From Bradyrhizobium sp. CCBAU 53421 (GTDB taxonomy: Bacteria; Pseudomonadota; Alphaproteobacteria; Rhizobiales; Xanthobacteraceae), in contig NZ_CP030047.1 of assembly GCF_015291625.1 (NCBI RefSeq), positions 3,968,001-4,032,000 of the forward strand: 64,000 nt of DNA. Direction: 5' to 3'. A program made the position numbers and the translations under genes. Below, one piece after another: positions 53,359 through 61,921 of the stretch (its first letter is position 1; every line of letters begins with the position of its first letter). The notes beneath the pieces were generated by a model. It did no database searches, was not told the DNA's origin, and was given only the letters and a program-made list of their open reading frames with translations.

Positions 53359-54331
53359 AGTCACGTTGGTCGAAGCCATCAATCTGGCGCTCGGCCGCGT
53401 CATGGCGGATGATCCCGATGTGGTCGTGCTCGGCGAAGATGTCGGCGTCAACGGCGGCGTCTTCCGCGCGACCATCGGCTTGCAGGAGCGCTTTGGTCCG
53501 GAGCGCGTCCTCGATACGCCGCTTGCCGAACTCCTGATCAGTGGGCTTTGCGTCGGCATGGCCGCGCAGGGATTGAAGCCGGTCGGCGAAATCCAGTTCA
53601 TGGGATTTATCTATCCCTGTCTCGATCAGCTGGTGAACCACGCATCACGGATGCGCAACCGTACCCAGGGACGGCTCACTTGTCCGATGGTTCTGCGCAC
53701 GCCGCATGGTGCCGGCATTCGCGCACCCGAGCATCATTCCGAGAGCACTGAGGCGATGTTGGCCCACATTCCGGGCTTGCGTGTCGTGATGCCTTCTTCG
53801 CCGGAGCGCGCCTATGGACTTCTCCTCGCTGCGATCCGCGATCCCGATCCGGTGGTGTTCCTGGAGCCGACGCGGTTGTACCGCGCCGTGAAAGGCGAGG
53901 TCGAGGACAACGGCGAAGCCTTGCCGATGGATCGCGCCTTTGTCGAGAGGGAAGGTCGCGACGTCACGCTGATCAGCTGGGGTGCGATGCTGAAGGAAAC
54001 GATGGCCGCAGCGGACGCGCTCGCCGACGAGAGCATCGCTGCCGAGGTTATCGACCTCGCCACGCTCAAGCCCTACGATGAAACCACCGTGCTCAGGTCG
54101 GTCGCAAAGACCGGGCGCTGCGTCATCGTGCACGAGGCCGCGCACACCGGCGGATTTGGCGCGGAGATCGCAGCCATGATCGCCGAGCGCGGACTATCCT
54201 CGCTGCTCGCACCCGTGACCCGCGTCACCGGCTACGACACGATCATCCCGATGGCCCGCCTCGAGCAACGGTACATGCCGTCGGTCGGACGCATCGTGAC
54301 CGCAGCCCGAAAGGCGCACCAGTACAACTGA
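53351..54331 (+). CDS. 2-oxoacid dehydrogenase E1 component, beta subunit
   Basis: A 326-aa transketolase-like beta subunit. It opens MPEVTLVEAINLALGRVMAD and has GEDVGVNGGVFRATIGLQE, PHGAGIRAPEHHSES and the C-terminal EVIDLATLKPYDETTVLRSV. It pairs with the alpha subunit to decarboxylate a 2-oxoacid and reductively acylate the E2 lipoyl group. It overlaps the alpha gene and is 20 bp from the E2 gene, so all three are one operon. The E3 (lipoamide dehydrogenase) gene is not in the window. Confidence 0.92.
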   Translation: MPEVTLVEAINLALGRVMADDPDVVVLGEDVGVNGGVFRATIGLQERFGPERVLDTPLAELLISGLCVGMAAQGLKPVGEIQFMGFIYPCLDQLVNHASRMRNRTQGRLTCPMVLRTPHGAGIRAPEHHSESTEAMLAHIPGLRVVMPSSPERAYGLLLAAIRDPDPVVFLEPTRLYRAVKGEVEDNGEALPMDRAFVEREGRDVTLISWGAMLKETMAAADALADESIAAEVIDLATLKPYDETTVLRSVAKTGRCVIVHEAAHTGGFGAEIAAMIAERGLSSLLAPVTRVTGYDTIIPMARLEQRYMPSVGRIVTAARKAHQYN

Positions 54332-54351
54332 ACACCAACGGACCTCGTGCC

Positions 54352-55449
54352 ATGCGCCAGTTCACGTTGCCGGACCTTGGTGAAGGTCTTGAAGAAGCTG
54401 AGATCGTCACCTGGTACGTCAACGAGGGCGATCACGTCGTGACCGATCAGCCGCTGGTTTCGGTCGAGACCGACAAGGCGGTGGTCGAGATACCGGCGCC
54501 GTCGAGCGGACGCATCGCGCGCCTGTTCGGTGCCAAGGGCGATATCGTGAAGGTCGGCGCGCCGCTCGCCGAGTTTGCCGAGGAGGCCGGGCAGGACACC
54601 GGCACGATTGTGGGCGAACTCGACACCGGCGAGCAACGGCGGGCTCCAGCAACTGCTTCGCAGCCCAGCGGGCAGGGAGCCCAAGTGTTTCCGGCGGTGC
54701 GCGCCCTTGCGCGCAAGCTTGACGTCGCGCTCGATCTCGTCGAGGCGACCGGGCCCGGCGGCACCATCACGCGGGCCGATGTCGAGAGGGCGGCGAAGCG
54801 GATGTCTCACAGCGGACCGGCCGAGCCGCTGCGCGGCTTGCGCCGCGCGATGGCCCAACGCATGACGGCAGCGCACGCGGAAATCGTCCCCGCGACGGTC
54901 ACCGATGAAGCCGACATCGACGATTGGCGGCAGGGCGAGGACGTGACAATCCGCCTGGCGCGGGCGATCGCCGCTGCCTGCAAGGCAGAGCCCGCGCTCA
55001 ATGCCTGGTATCATTCCGGTACGGGAGAACGGCGCCTGATCGAGCGCATCGATCTTGGCATCGCCGTCGACACCGGCGGCGGCCTGATCGTTCCCGTGCT
55101 GCGCAATGTCGCGGAGCGGAGCGTATCGGACCTGCGGGCCGGACTCGACCGCCTGCGAGCCGACGCAATCGCGCGCGCGATACCTCCGGAGGAACTGCGC
55201 GGTGCGACGATCACGTTGTCGAACTTCGGCATGATCGGAGGCCGGTTTGCCAATCTCATCATCGTGCCGCCGCAGACGGCGATCGTCGGCGCCGGGCGGA
55301 TTTCGGAGCGCGTGGTCGCGCTTCGGGGGCAGGTTGCGGTCCGACGCACGCTGCCGCTATCGCTGACCTTCGATCATCGGGTGGTGACGGGCGGCGAAGC
55401 TGCCCGTTTCCTGGTCGTCCTCAAATCCGACGTTGAGCGCATTTCGTGA
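54352..55449 (+). CDS. Dihydrolipoamide acyltransferase (E2)
   Basis: A 365-aa E2 protein. The lipoyl domain (residues 1-80) has the lipoylated Lys in SVETDKAVVEIP. The E3/E1-binding domain (about 105-140) is VFPAVRALARKLDVALDLVEATGPGGTITRADVE. The C-terminal catalytic domain ends in TFDHRVVTGGEAARFL. In the HxxxDG active-site motif, Thr346 replaces the usual Asp. Third gene of the operon. It forms the multimeric core that transfers the acyl group to CoA. Confidence 0.91.
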   Translation: MRQFTLPDLGEGLEEAEIVTWYVNEGDHVVTDQPLVSVETDKAVVEIPAPSSGRIARLFGAKGDIVKVGAPLAEFAEEAGQDTGTIVGELDTGEQRRAPATASQPSGQGAQVFPAVRALARKLDVALDLVEATGPGGTITRADVERAAKRMSHSGPAEPLRGLRRAMAQRMTAAHAEIVPATVTDEADIDDWRQGEDVTIRLARAIAAACKAEPALNAWYHSGTGERRLIERIDLGIAVDTGGGLIVPVLRNVAERSVSDLRAGLDRLRADAIARAIPPEELRGATITLSNFGMIGGRFANLIIVPPQTAIVGAGRISERVVALRGQVAVRRTLPLSLTFDHRVVTGGEAARFLVVLKSDVERIS

Positions 55450-55480
55450 CATCACTCATTCGCGAGACGGGCAGGAGCGT

Positions 55481-55918
55481 TCACGGCTCCTGCCTCTGTC
55501 CCGCAGGTGCATCGACGAGGAAGGCCTCGTCGACCGGCACGCCGAGCGCCGTGACCAGCCGGTTGGTCTCGGCGGCCATGCCGACGATTGCCAGCATTTC
55601 CTGATATTCGGCGTCGGTCATGCCCCTGGCGCGGGCGCCCGCGGTGTGCGAGTGAATGCAATAGCTGCAGCCGTGGGCAACCGAGACGGCCACGTAGAGC
55701 ATCTCCTTGACCTTCGGGTCGAGCGTGCCCGGGGCCATCACCTCCTTGATGCTCTCCCAGGTTCGCCGCAGCGTCTTCGGATCATGCGCGAGCGCGCGCC
55801 AGAAATTGTTGATGAAGTCGGAGTTCCGGGTCTTGCGGATGTCGTCGAACACGGCGCGGGCCTCGGTCGAGAGTTCGTCGTCGGAAAGCAGTTTCACGGT
55901 TGCCATGGCTTGTCTCAT
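55481..55918 (-). CDS. Carboxymuconolactone decarboxylase (AhpD-like) family protein
   Basis: A 145-aa CMD-family protein. The helix with YVAVSVAHGCSYCIHSHTAGA carries the CxxC-x-x-H redox centre of AhpD-like peroxidases. The start is ATG 55918, or ATG 55906 four codons later. It reduces peroxides or acts on lactones in relatives; the cysteine motif favours peroxidase-like chemistry. It converges on the E2 gene and lies downstream of the alpha/beta hydrolase gene on the same strand. Confidence 0.86.
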   Translation of the reverse strand: MRQAMATVKLLSDDELSTEARAVFDDIRKTRNSDFINNFWRALAHDPKTLRRTWESIKEVMAPGTLDPKVKEMLYVAVSVAHGCSYCIHSHTAGARARGMTDAEYQEMLAIVGMAAETNRLVTALGVPVDEAFLVDAPAGQRQEP

Positions 55919-55968
55919 TACGTCGGTTTGAAGCAGCAGCGATCATAGCAGGGCCGGCGCGGCTGAGA

Positions 55969-56811
55969 TCAGGAGCCAAGAAAATCCAGTAGCGCGGCGT
56001 TGAAAAGCGCAGGATCCTGCAGGAATGCGAAGTGGCTGGCATTGGGCAGGATGAGCAGGCCGGCGCCCGGAATGGTCGCGGCCATGTATTCGGTATGCTC
56101 GCGCCTGATGCCTTCGTCGTATTGGCCGTCCGCGATCAGCACCGGCGCGCGGATCGTGCGCAACTGCTCGTCGGTCCAGTTCGGCTGGCTATCCCACATC
56201 TTCTCGATCTGCTGCAGGAACTGATCGTACTCGCCCGGCGTCGGCGACAGCCGTTCATACTCGGTCTTCGCCCGCGCGATGAACTGCGCGAAGGTCGGGT
56301 TCTTGTCGATGTCGGGCTTCAGCCCCGACGCCTGGGTGTTGGCGCCGAACGCGAACACGCTGGTCACCCGGTCGGGATGGCGCATCGCCATATCCAGCCC
56401 GATGATGGCGCCGTCGCTCCAGCCGACGATCGCCGCGCGCGGAATCTTCAGGTAGTCGAGCAACGCCACGACATCGTCGGTCATCAGGTCATAGCCGAAC
56501 GGCTGCGCATTGCGGCCGCTGCGGCCGTGGCCGCGGCTGTCGGCGCAAATCACCCGATGCCGCCGCGCGACTTCCGGCACCTGCAGGCCGAAGTAATCGG
56601 AATTGGAAAGCCCGCCGTGGAGAAAGACCACCGGGCTGCCTTCGCCGGTTTCGACATGGAACAGGCTGATCCCGTTGACCTCGGCATAGGCGCTGCGCCC
56701 CGCGATCGGCGCCGGTGTTGCGGGCAAAGTCTGCCAGCGCTCGAGCGCGTCGGCACGCGGGATGCGCGCCACGCCGAACAAGGCGGTTGCGAGAAAGAGA
56801 CGTCGGTCCAT
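55969..56811 (-). CDS. Alpha/beta hydrolase with N-terminal signal
   Basis: A 280-aa alpha/beta-fold hydrolase starting at ATG 56811. MDRRLFLATALFGVARIPRADA resembles a signal peptide, so export is likely. VVFLHGGLSNSDYF gives the oxyanion-hole HGG, the nucleophile elbow is GWSDGAIIG (Ser), and LILPNASHFAFLQDP supplies the His. Relatives are esterases, lactonases and C-C hydrolases; the substrate is undefined. It follows the transglutaminase-like gene by 53 bp on the same strand. Confidence 0.85.
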   Translation of the reverse strand: MDRRLFLATALFGVARIPRADALERWQTLPATPAPIAGRSAYAEVNGISLFHVETGEGSPVVFLHGGLSNSDYFGLQVPEVARRHRVICADSRGHGRSGRNAQPFGYDLMTDDVVALLDYLKIPRAAIVGWSDGAIIGLDMAMRHPDRVTSVFAFGANTQASGLKPDIDKNPTFAQFIARAKTEYERLSPTPGEYDQFLQQIEKMWDSQPNWTDEQLRTIRAPVLIADGQYDEGIRREHTEYMAATIPGAGLLILPNASHFAFLQDPALFNAALLDFLGS

Positions 56812-56864
56812 GATGATGCTCGCGCTAACAGGCGCGCTCCCGGAATGACGTGTGTGACGTCCGC

Positions 56865-57707
56865 CTACGACTGCGTCTGGCTCTGCCATTGCCCGGGGCG
56901 GCCGGCCTGGTCGACCTTGACCGCGACCGTCAGGGTCTCGCTGCCGCCGCCATAGCGGGTGCCGCGAACGGGGGCGGCGCCGAGATAGTCGAGGCCAATC
57001 GCGACGCGGGCATGGGCGTCGGTGGTGCAGATGCCGTTGGCGGCGTCGAAGCCGACCCAGCCCAAATCCGGCACGAAGGCCTCGGCCCAGGCGTGGCCGG
57101 CTTGCTGGTTGACCATGCCGTCGGAGCGCAGGAAGTGGCCGGAGACGAACCGCGCCGGAACGCCGCCGGCGCGCGCGCAGGCGATCAGGATATGCGCGTA
57201 ATCCTGGCAGACCCCGCGCTTCAGCGCGAACGCCTCGGAGGCCGAGGTGGCGCTGTTGGTCGGGTCCTCGTCGAAGGTCATGTGCTCGTAGATCTGCACC
57301 ATCAGCGCGTGCAGGAAGCCGAGCACGTCGCTACCTGCCTCCGCGCGCAGCTCGCGCACGAAACTCGTCATCGCCGGGTTGAGGTCGGTCAGCGCCGTGG
57401 GGCGCAGGAACAGGCTCGGCGGAAACCGCTCGTCGCTGCCTTTCAGCACGCCGCCGGTGTCCTGGGTCTCGACCAGGCCTTCGCAGTGGATGGTGAGGTC
57501 ACTGATCGAGCCGTGCGTCAGCACATGGGTGACGTTGCCGAACGCATCCTCATGGGTGTCGAGCCGGGAATCGGTCGAGACGTCGATCTGCCAATCCGCG
57601 ACATACTGGCCATCATGGCTACCCGGTGTCATCCGCAGAATCTGGATCACGCCCGAGGCCGCCGGCTCGTAGCGATAGGTGGTGGTGTGGGCTATCCGCA
57701 GGCGCAT
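56865..57707 (-). CDS. Transglutaminase-like protein of the Anbu/ATP-grasp/alpha-E group
   Basis: A 280-aa protein with the bacterial transglutaminase N-terminal domain (RLRIAHTTTYRYEPAASGVI) and the core. Its catalytic triad is Cys167 (GVCQDYAHILIACARAGG), His205 (AGHAWAEAFVP) and Asp221 (WVGFDAANG). The fold usually means peptide cleavage or cross-linking. Family members cluster with alpha-E and circularly permuted ATP-grasp genes, as here, in a predicted peptide-ligation or tagging system. It is separated from alpha-E by a palindromic repeat. Confidence 0.9.
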   Translation of the reverse strand: MRLRIAHTTTYRYEPAASGVIQILRMTPGSHDGQYVADWQIDVSTDSRLDTHEDAFGNVTHVLTHGSISDLTIHCEGLVETQDTGGVLKGSDERFPPSLFLRPTALTDLNPAMTSFVRELRAEAGSDVLGFLHALMVQIYEHMTFDEDPTNSATSASEAFALKRGVCQDYAHILIACARAGGVPARFVSGHFLRSDGMVNQQAGHAWAEAFVPDLGWVGFDAANGICTTDAHARVAIGLDYLGAAPVRGTRYGGGSETLTVAVKVDQAGRPGQWQSQTQS

Positions 57708-57743
57708 GGCTCAACCGCGTTCAGTCGGTCTTCTGGGCAGGAA

Positions 57744-57837
57744 CGTCATGCCCGGCCCCATGCCGAGCATCACGTCTTTCGTCCTAATCGGCCGCGAAAG
57801 CAAGACATCCATGGCCGGCGTGAAGCCCGCCATGACG
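57744..57837. repeat. Intergenic palindromic repeat between alpha-E and transglutaminase genes
   Basis: Arms beginning CGTCATGCCCGGC (57744) and ending GCCATGACG (to 57837) with internal GGCCGCG. It breaks up an otherwise compact minus-strand operon. Confidence 0.6.
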
Positions 57838-57866
57838 ACAATTTGAGCACTTTTCGGCCGTATCGG

Positions 57867-58811
57867 TTAGATCAGGTATTGCTTGGTGATGATCTCGCCC
57901 AGCCGCGAATTGTCGGCGATGAATTCCTGGATGAATTCGTGCACGCCGTGCTGGAAGATATCGTCCATGTGGCTGTGCTCGAGCCGGTTCCTGATGCCGC
58001 GGGCGTGGCGCTGGGAGGCGCCCTGGCGGCCGTAGGCGACGCCGATCTGGTCCAGATTGCGCACCAGATTGCTGTAGCAGCTGGCGAGCGACCGCGGCAG
58101 CGTGTCGTTGAGGATCAAGAGGTCGGCGATCAGCCAGGGTTTCAGCGTTTCCCGGTAGACCCAGTGATAGGCGGTCGTTGCCGACACCGAGCGCAGGATC
58201 GAGGTCCACTGGTAGTAGTCCAGCGGGCCGCCGACATGCTCTTCCTCGGGCAGCAGCACGTGATACTTCACGTCGAGAATGCGGGCGGTGTTGTCGGCGC
58301 GCTCGAGATGCACGCCGAGCCGCGAGAACCAGTAGGCATCGTTGCGCAGCATGGTCCGGTAGGCCGAACCGTCGAAGCGCAGCGAGGTCTCCTGCACGAA
58401 GCGCAGGAATTTCGCCAGCTCCTCGCGGTTGGCGGGACCCTTGTTCCAGACCGCCTGCAGCTCGATCCACGCCGAGTTGATGGTGTCCCACATCTCCGAG
58501 GTCAGCGCGGTGCGCACCGAGCGCGAATTGAGCCGGGCGGCCTCGATGCAGTTCTTGATCGAGGACGGATTCTCCGACGCGAACGAGAGATATTCGATGA
58601 CGTTCTGCTCGTTGGCTTCCGGATAGTGATCGTAGAAGCTCGCGCCGACGCCGGCGGTGAGCAGCGCGGAGTCCCACTCATTGGTCTTGCCGACATAGGC
58701 CGCGGGCAGCGCGGTGACGCGGAGCGTAGCGTCGATCGTGCGCGCGAGGTATTCGGCACGTTCCACGTAACGGGCCAGCCAGAACAGGTTTTCAGCGGTG
58801 CGCGACAGCAT
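57867..58811 (-). CDS. Alpha-E domain-containing protein
   Basis: A 314-aa alpha-helical protein of the alpha-E (DUF403) family. It opens MLSRTAENLFWLARYVERAE and has many Arg/Glu-rich helices throughout (for example LGVHLERADNTARILDVKYH). The family is thought to be a partner or scaffold of the circularly permuted ATP-grasp enzyme. It starts 8 bp after the ATP-grasp stop. The biochemical role is unknown. Confidence 0.91.
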   Translation of the reverse strand: MLSRTAENLFWLARYVERAEYLARTIDATLRVTALPAAYVGKTNEWDSALLTAGVGASFYDHYPEANEQNVIEYLSFASENPSSIKNCIEAARLNSRSVRTALTSEMWDTINSAWIELQAVWNKGPANREELAKFLRFVQETSLRFDGSAYRTMLRNDAYWFSRLGVHLERADNTARILDVKYHVLLPEEEHVGGPLDYYQWTSILRSVSATTAYHWVYRETLKPWLIADLLILNDTLPRSLASCYSNLVRNLDQIGVAYGRQGASQRHARGIRNRLEHSHMDDIFQHGVHEFIQEFIADNSRLGEIITKQYLI

Positions 58812-58819
58812 GCTTTCAA

Positions 58820-60238
58820 CTACTCGCTCAGTATCCAGGTGTCCTTGGTGCCGCCGCCTTGGCTCGAATTGACCACGAGCGAGCCTTCCTTGAGCGCCAC
58901 CCGCGTCAGCCCGCCGGGGACGATGGTGGTCTGGCTCGAGCCGGTCAGCACGAACGGGCGGAGGTCGACATGGCGTGGCGCCAGGCCCTTGTCGGTGCAG
59001 GTCGGGCAGGTCGACAGCGCCAGCGTCGGCTGGGCGATGAAGCCCTCCGGCTCGCGTTTGAGTTTGTCGCGGAACGCCTCGATGGTCGCCTTGGTGGCGG
59101 CAGGACCGATCAGCATGCCGTAGCCGCCCGAGCCGTGCACTTCCTTGACGACGAGGTCGGCGAGGTTGTCGAGCACGTAGGACAAATCCTGCGGTTCGCG
59201 GCAGCGCCAGGTCTGCACGTTCTTCAGGATCGGCTCCTCGCCGAGATAGAACTTCACCACGTCGGGCATGTAGGAATAGATCGCCTTGTCATCGGCGATC
59301 CCGGTGCCGACCGCGTTGGCGAGCGTGATGTTGCCGGCCGCGTAGGCCGACATCAGCCCGGGGACGCCGAGCGCGGAATCCGGCCGGAAGGTGAGGGGGT
59401 CGAGGAAGTCGTCATCGACGCGGCGGTAGATCACGTCGACCCGCTTCAGCCCCTCGGTGGTGCGCATGAACACCTCGTCGTTCTTGACGATGAGGTCGCG
59501 CCCCTCGACCAGCTCGATGCCGAGCTTGTCGGCTAGGAACGAGTGCTCGTAATAGGCCGAGTTGTAGACGCCCGGCGTCATCAGCGCGACCGTCGGCTCG
59601 GCGGAAGCGCTGTGCGGCGCCACCGAGCGCAGCGCCGACAGCAACTCGTCCGGATAGCGCTCCACCGGCGCGACGCGATGCCGCGCGAACAGGTCCGGAA
59701 ACAGCCGCATCATGATCTCGCGGTTTTCCAGCATGTAGGACACGCCGGACGGCGTGCGCGCATTGTCCTCCAGCACGATGAAATTGTCCGGATCGGTGCG
59801 GATGATGTCGATGCCGGCGATGTGGACGTAGATGTCGTGCGGCACGTCCTGGCCGTTCATCTCCGGCCGGAACACCGGGTTCTGGAAGATCAGGTCTTCC
59901 GGGATGACGTTGGCGCGCAGGATGTCGCGGCCGTGATAGATGTCCTTCAGGAACATGTTGAGCGCGAGCACACGCTGCTTCAGGCCCTTCTCCAGCAGCG
60001 TCCACTCGGTCGCGGACATGATGCGCGGGATGACGTCGAAGGGGATCAGCCGCTCCTGGGCCTCGGAATCGCCGTAGACCGCGAAGGTGATGCCGATCCG
60101 GCGGAACAGGAGCTCCGCTTCCTGGCGTCGATATTCGAGCGCGTCCGGCGGCGTCTCTTTGAGCCAGCGGGAGAGCTCCTGGTAGGCCGGGCGGAGATCC
60201 TCGCCAAGGCCGTTCATCTCATCGAACGCGACTGCCAT
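58820..60238 (-). CDS. Circularly permuted type 2 ATP-grasp protein
   Basis: A 472-aa ATP-grasp ligase of the circularly permuted type (DUF404/DUF407). FNEM-like DEMNG opens the chain, and LANAVGTGIADDKAIYSYMPDVVKFYLGEEP and VLEDNARTPSGVSYMLENR are landmarks. A VYRRVDDDFLDPL-type IYRRVDDDFLDPL supplies an acidic metal site. The enzyme is predicted to form a peptide or amide bond using ATP. The start is placed at ATG 60238, preceded by GGGA. It heads the minus-strand unit with alpha-E and, further on, transglutaminase. Confidence 0.92.
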   Translation of the reverse strand: MAVAFDEMNGLGEDLRPAYQELSRWLKETPPDALEYRRQEAELLFRRIGITFAVYGDSEAQERLIPFDVIPRIMSATEWTLLEKGLKQRVLALNMFLKDIYHGRDILRANVIPEDLIFQNPVFRPEMNGQDVPHDIYVHIAGIDIIRTDPDNFIVLEDNARTPSGVSYMLENREIMMRLFPDLFARHRVAPVERYPDELLSALRSVAPHSASAEPTVALMTPGVYNSAYYEHSFLADKLGIELVEGRDLIVKNDEVFMRTTEGLKRVDVIYRRVDDDFLDPLTFRPDSALGVPGLMSAYAAGNITLANAVGTGIADDKAIYSYMPDVVKFYLGEEPILKNVQTWRCREPQDLSYVLDNLADLVVKEVHGSGGYGMLIGPAATKATIEAFRDKLKREPEGFIAQPTLALSTCPTCTDKGLAPRHVDLRPFVLTGSSQTTIVPGGLTRVALKEGSLVVNSSQGGGTKDTWILSE

Positions 60239-60463
60239 ATATCCCGACTGCCCTCCCAAGCCATGTGACACAGTGCATGACTTGATGGGATGGTAGCAAG
60301 GGGCGGGCCAGCGCGATATGCATTGGCTTGTGGCATTTGCTAAGGGTGAAGCTGAAGGCCTGCCCGAAAAACCGGCTGAGGTCTGCTTAATTCGGCGGCA
60401 AAACCCCGTGACATCAAGGCATTGGATCGGCAATGTCAGGGGATCAAGTTAGGGAATGAGACC

Positions 60464-61216
60464 ATGAGCGAGATCGTCACGGCGGGGATATTGGTGATCG
60501 GCGACGAGATCCTGTCCGGCCGGACCAAGGACAAGAACATCGGCTTCATCGCCGAATATCTGACCAATATCGGCATCGACCTGAAGGAGGTTCGCGTCGT
60601 TGCCGACGACGAGGCCGACATCATCTCCGCCCTTGATGCGCTGCGGCATAGGTACACCTACGTGTTCACCACCGGCGGCATCGGGCCGACCCATGACGAC
60701 ATCACCGCCGACAGCGTGGCGAAGGCGTTCGGGGTCGATATCCACCATCATCCCGATGTGGTGGCGCGGTTCAGGGAGCGCTGGAGCGAGCAGGACCTCA
60801 ACGAGGCGCGGCTCAGAATGGCCCGGGTGCCCGACGGCGCCGAGCTGATCCAGAGCGCGACCATCCTGGCGCCGGGCTTCAAGCTCGGCAACGTGATCGT
60901 GATGGCCGGCATCCCCACCATCATGCAGGCGATGATGGACATCGTGGCGCCGACCCTGAAGTCCGGCGTGCGGATGCTGTCGGACTCGGTCCGCGCCGAC
61001 GCGCGGGAGGGCGATATCGGCGGTCCGCTGCGGGCGATCGCTGAAGCCAATCCCGACACCATCATCGGCAGCTATCCGTTCCAGGACGAGAACCAGAAGC
61101 CGAACACCAACCTGGTGGTCCGCTCCCGCGATCCGGAAAAGCTCGCCGCGGCGATGGCCGCGGTGAAGGAGATGTTGAAGCAGGTGCAGGCCGCGCAGAA
61201 GAAGCCGGCGGGTTGA
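60464..61216 (+). CDS. CinA-like molybdopterin-binding domain protein
   Basis: A 250-aa protein with the MoaB/Mog-type fold. It opens IVTAGILVIGDEILSGRTKDKN and contains VFTTGGIGPTHDDITADSVAKAFG, the phosphate-binding loop. It matches the N-terminal half of CinA but lacks the C-terminal nicotinamide-mononucleotide amidase domain. Relatives hydrolyse ADP-ribose-type compounds or bind molybdopterin; the role here is open. AGGGA precedes ATG 60464. The gpt-like gene follows by 6 bp. Confidence 0.88.
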   Translation: MSEIVTAGILVIGDEILSGRTKDKNIGFIAEYLTNIGIDLKEVRVVADDEADIISALDALRHRYTYVFTTGGIGPTHDDITADSVAKAFGVDIHHHPDVVARFRERWSEQDLNEARLRMARVPDGAELIQSATILAPGFKLGNVIVMAGIPTIMQAMMDIVAPTLKSGVRMLSDSVRADAREGDIGGPLRAIAEANPDTIIGSYPFQDENQKPNTNLVVRSRDPEKLAAAMAAVKEMLKQVQAAQKKPAG

Positions 61217-61222
61217 GGCGAC

Positions 61223-61750
61223 ATGGTCGAGCGAAATTCTGAACCGAGTGTGCAGGATCGGGCCGGCAGGCCGTTCCCGGTCTCGTGGGATCAATTCCAC
61301 CGGGACTGCCGGGCGCTGACCTGGCGGCTCAACGAAGTCGGTCCGTTTCACGCGGTGATCGCGATCACCCGCGGCGGGCTGGTGCCGGCGGCGATCGTGG
61401 CGCGCGAGCTTGGCTTGCGGGTGATCGATACCGTCTGCATCGCCAGCTACGACCACGACAAGCAGGGCGACCTGAAGGTACTCAAGGGCATTTCGGAGCA
61501 GACCGCCGAGCTCGGCGGCGGCACCGGCAAGGGGCTCTTGATCGTCGACGACCTCGTCGACACCGGCAAGACCGGCAAGCTGGTGCGCGAGATGCTGCCA
61601 GACGCGCATTTCGCGACGGTCTATGCCAAGCCGAAGGGGCGCCCGCTGGTCGACACCTACATCACCGAGGTGTCGCAGGACACCTGGATCTTCTTTCCCT
61701 GGGACACCGCGCTGTCGTTCCAGCCGCCGATCAGGGATGGGGCGGCGTAG
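61223..61750 (+). CDS. gpt: Xanthine phosphoribosyltransferase
   Basis: A 175-aa purine phosphoribosyltransferase. The PRPP-binding loop [17 protein letters not shown] is at about residues 108-124, with [17 protein letters not shown] as the phosphate loop and WIFFPWD near the C-terminus contacting the purine. It salvages xanthine and guanine to XMP and GMP. It is co-transcribed with the CinA-like gene and ends at a palindromic repeat. Confidence 0.92.
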   Translation: MVERNSEPSVQDRAGRPFPVSWDQFHRDCRALTWRLNEVGPFHAVIAITRGGLVPAAIVARELGLRVIDTVCIASYDHDKQGDLKVLKGISEQTAELGGGTGKGLLIVDDLVDTGKTGKLVREMLPDAHFATVYAKPKGRPLVDTYITEVSQDTWIFFPWDTALSFQPPIRDGAA

Positions 61751-61756
61751 ACTTCC

Positions 61757-61911
61757 ACCTCGCCCCGCTTGCGGGGAGAGGTCGGATCGCATGCCGTGCA
61801 GCGCAATGCGATCCGGGTGAGGGGGACTCACCGCGAGTTCATCTCTCACTATCTTTGCGGACATAGCCCCTCACCCCAACCCTCTCCCCGCAAGAGCGGG
61901 GCGAGGGGGAA
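61757..61911. repeat. Intergenic palindromic repeat (ACCTCGCCCCG...CGGGGCGAGGGG)
   Basis: The left hairpin CCCCGCTTGCGGGG (from 61761) and the right CTCCCCGCAAGAGCGGGG arm (to 61911) flank a variable centre. It is the same class as 26347-26493 and 47295-47424. It separates gpt from the Ada-like gene by about 170 bp. Confidence 0.78.
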
Positions 61912-61921
61912 GTAAAGAAGC

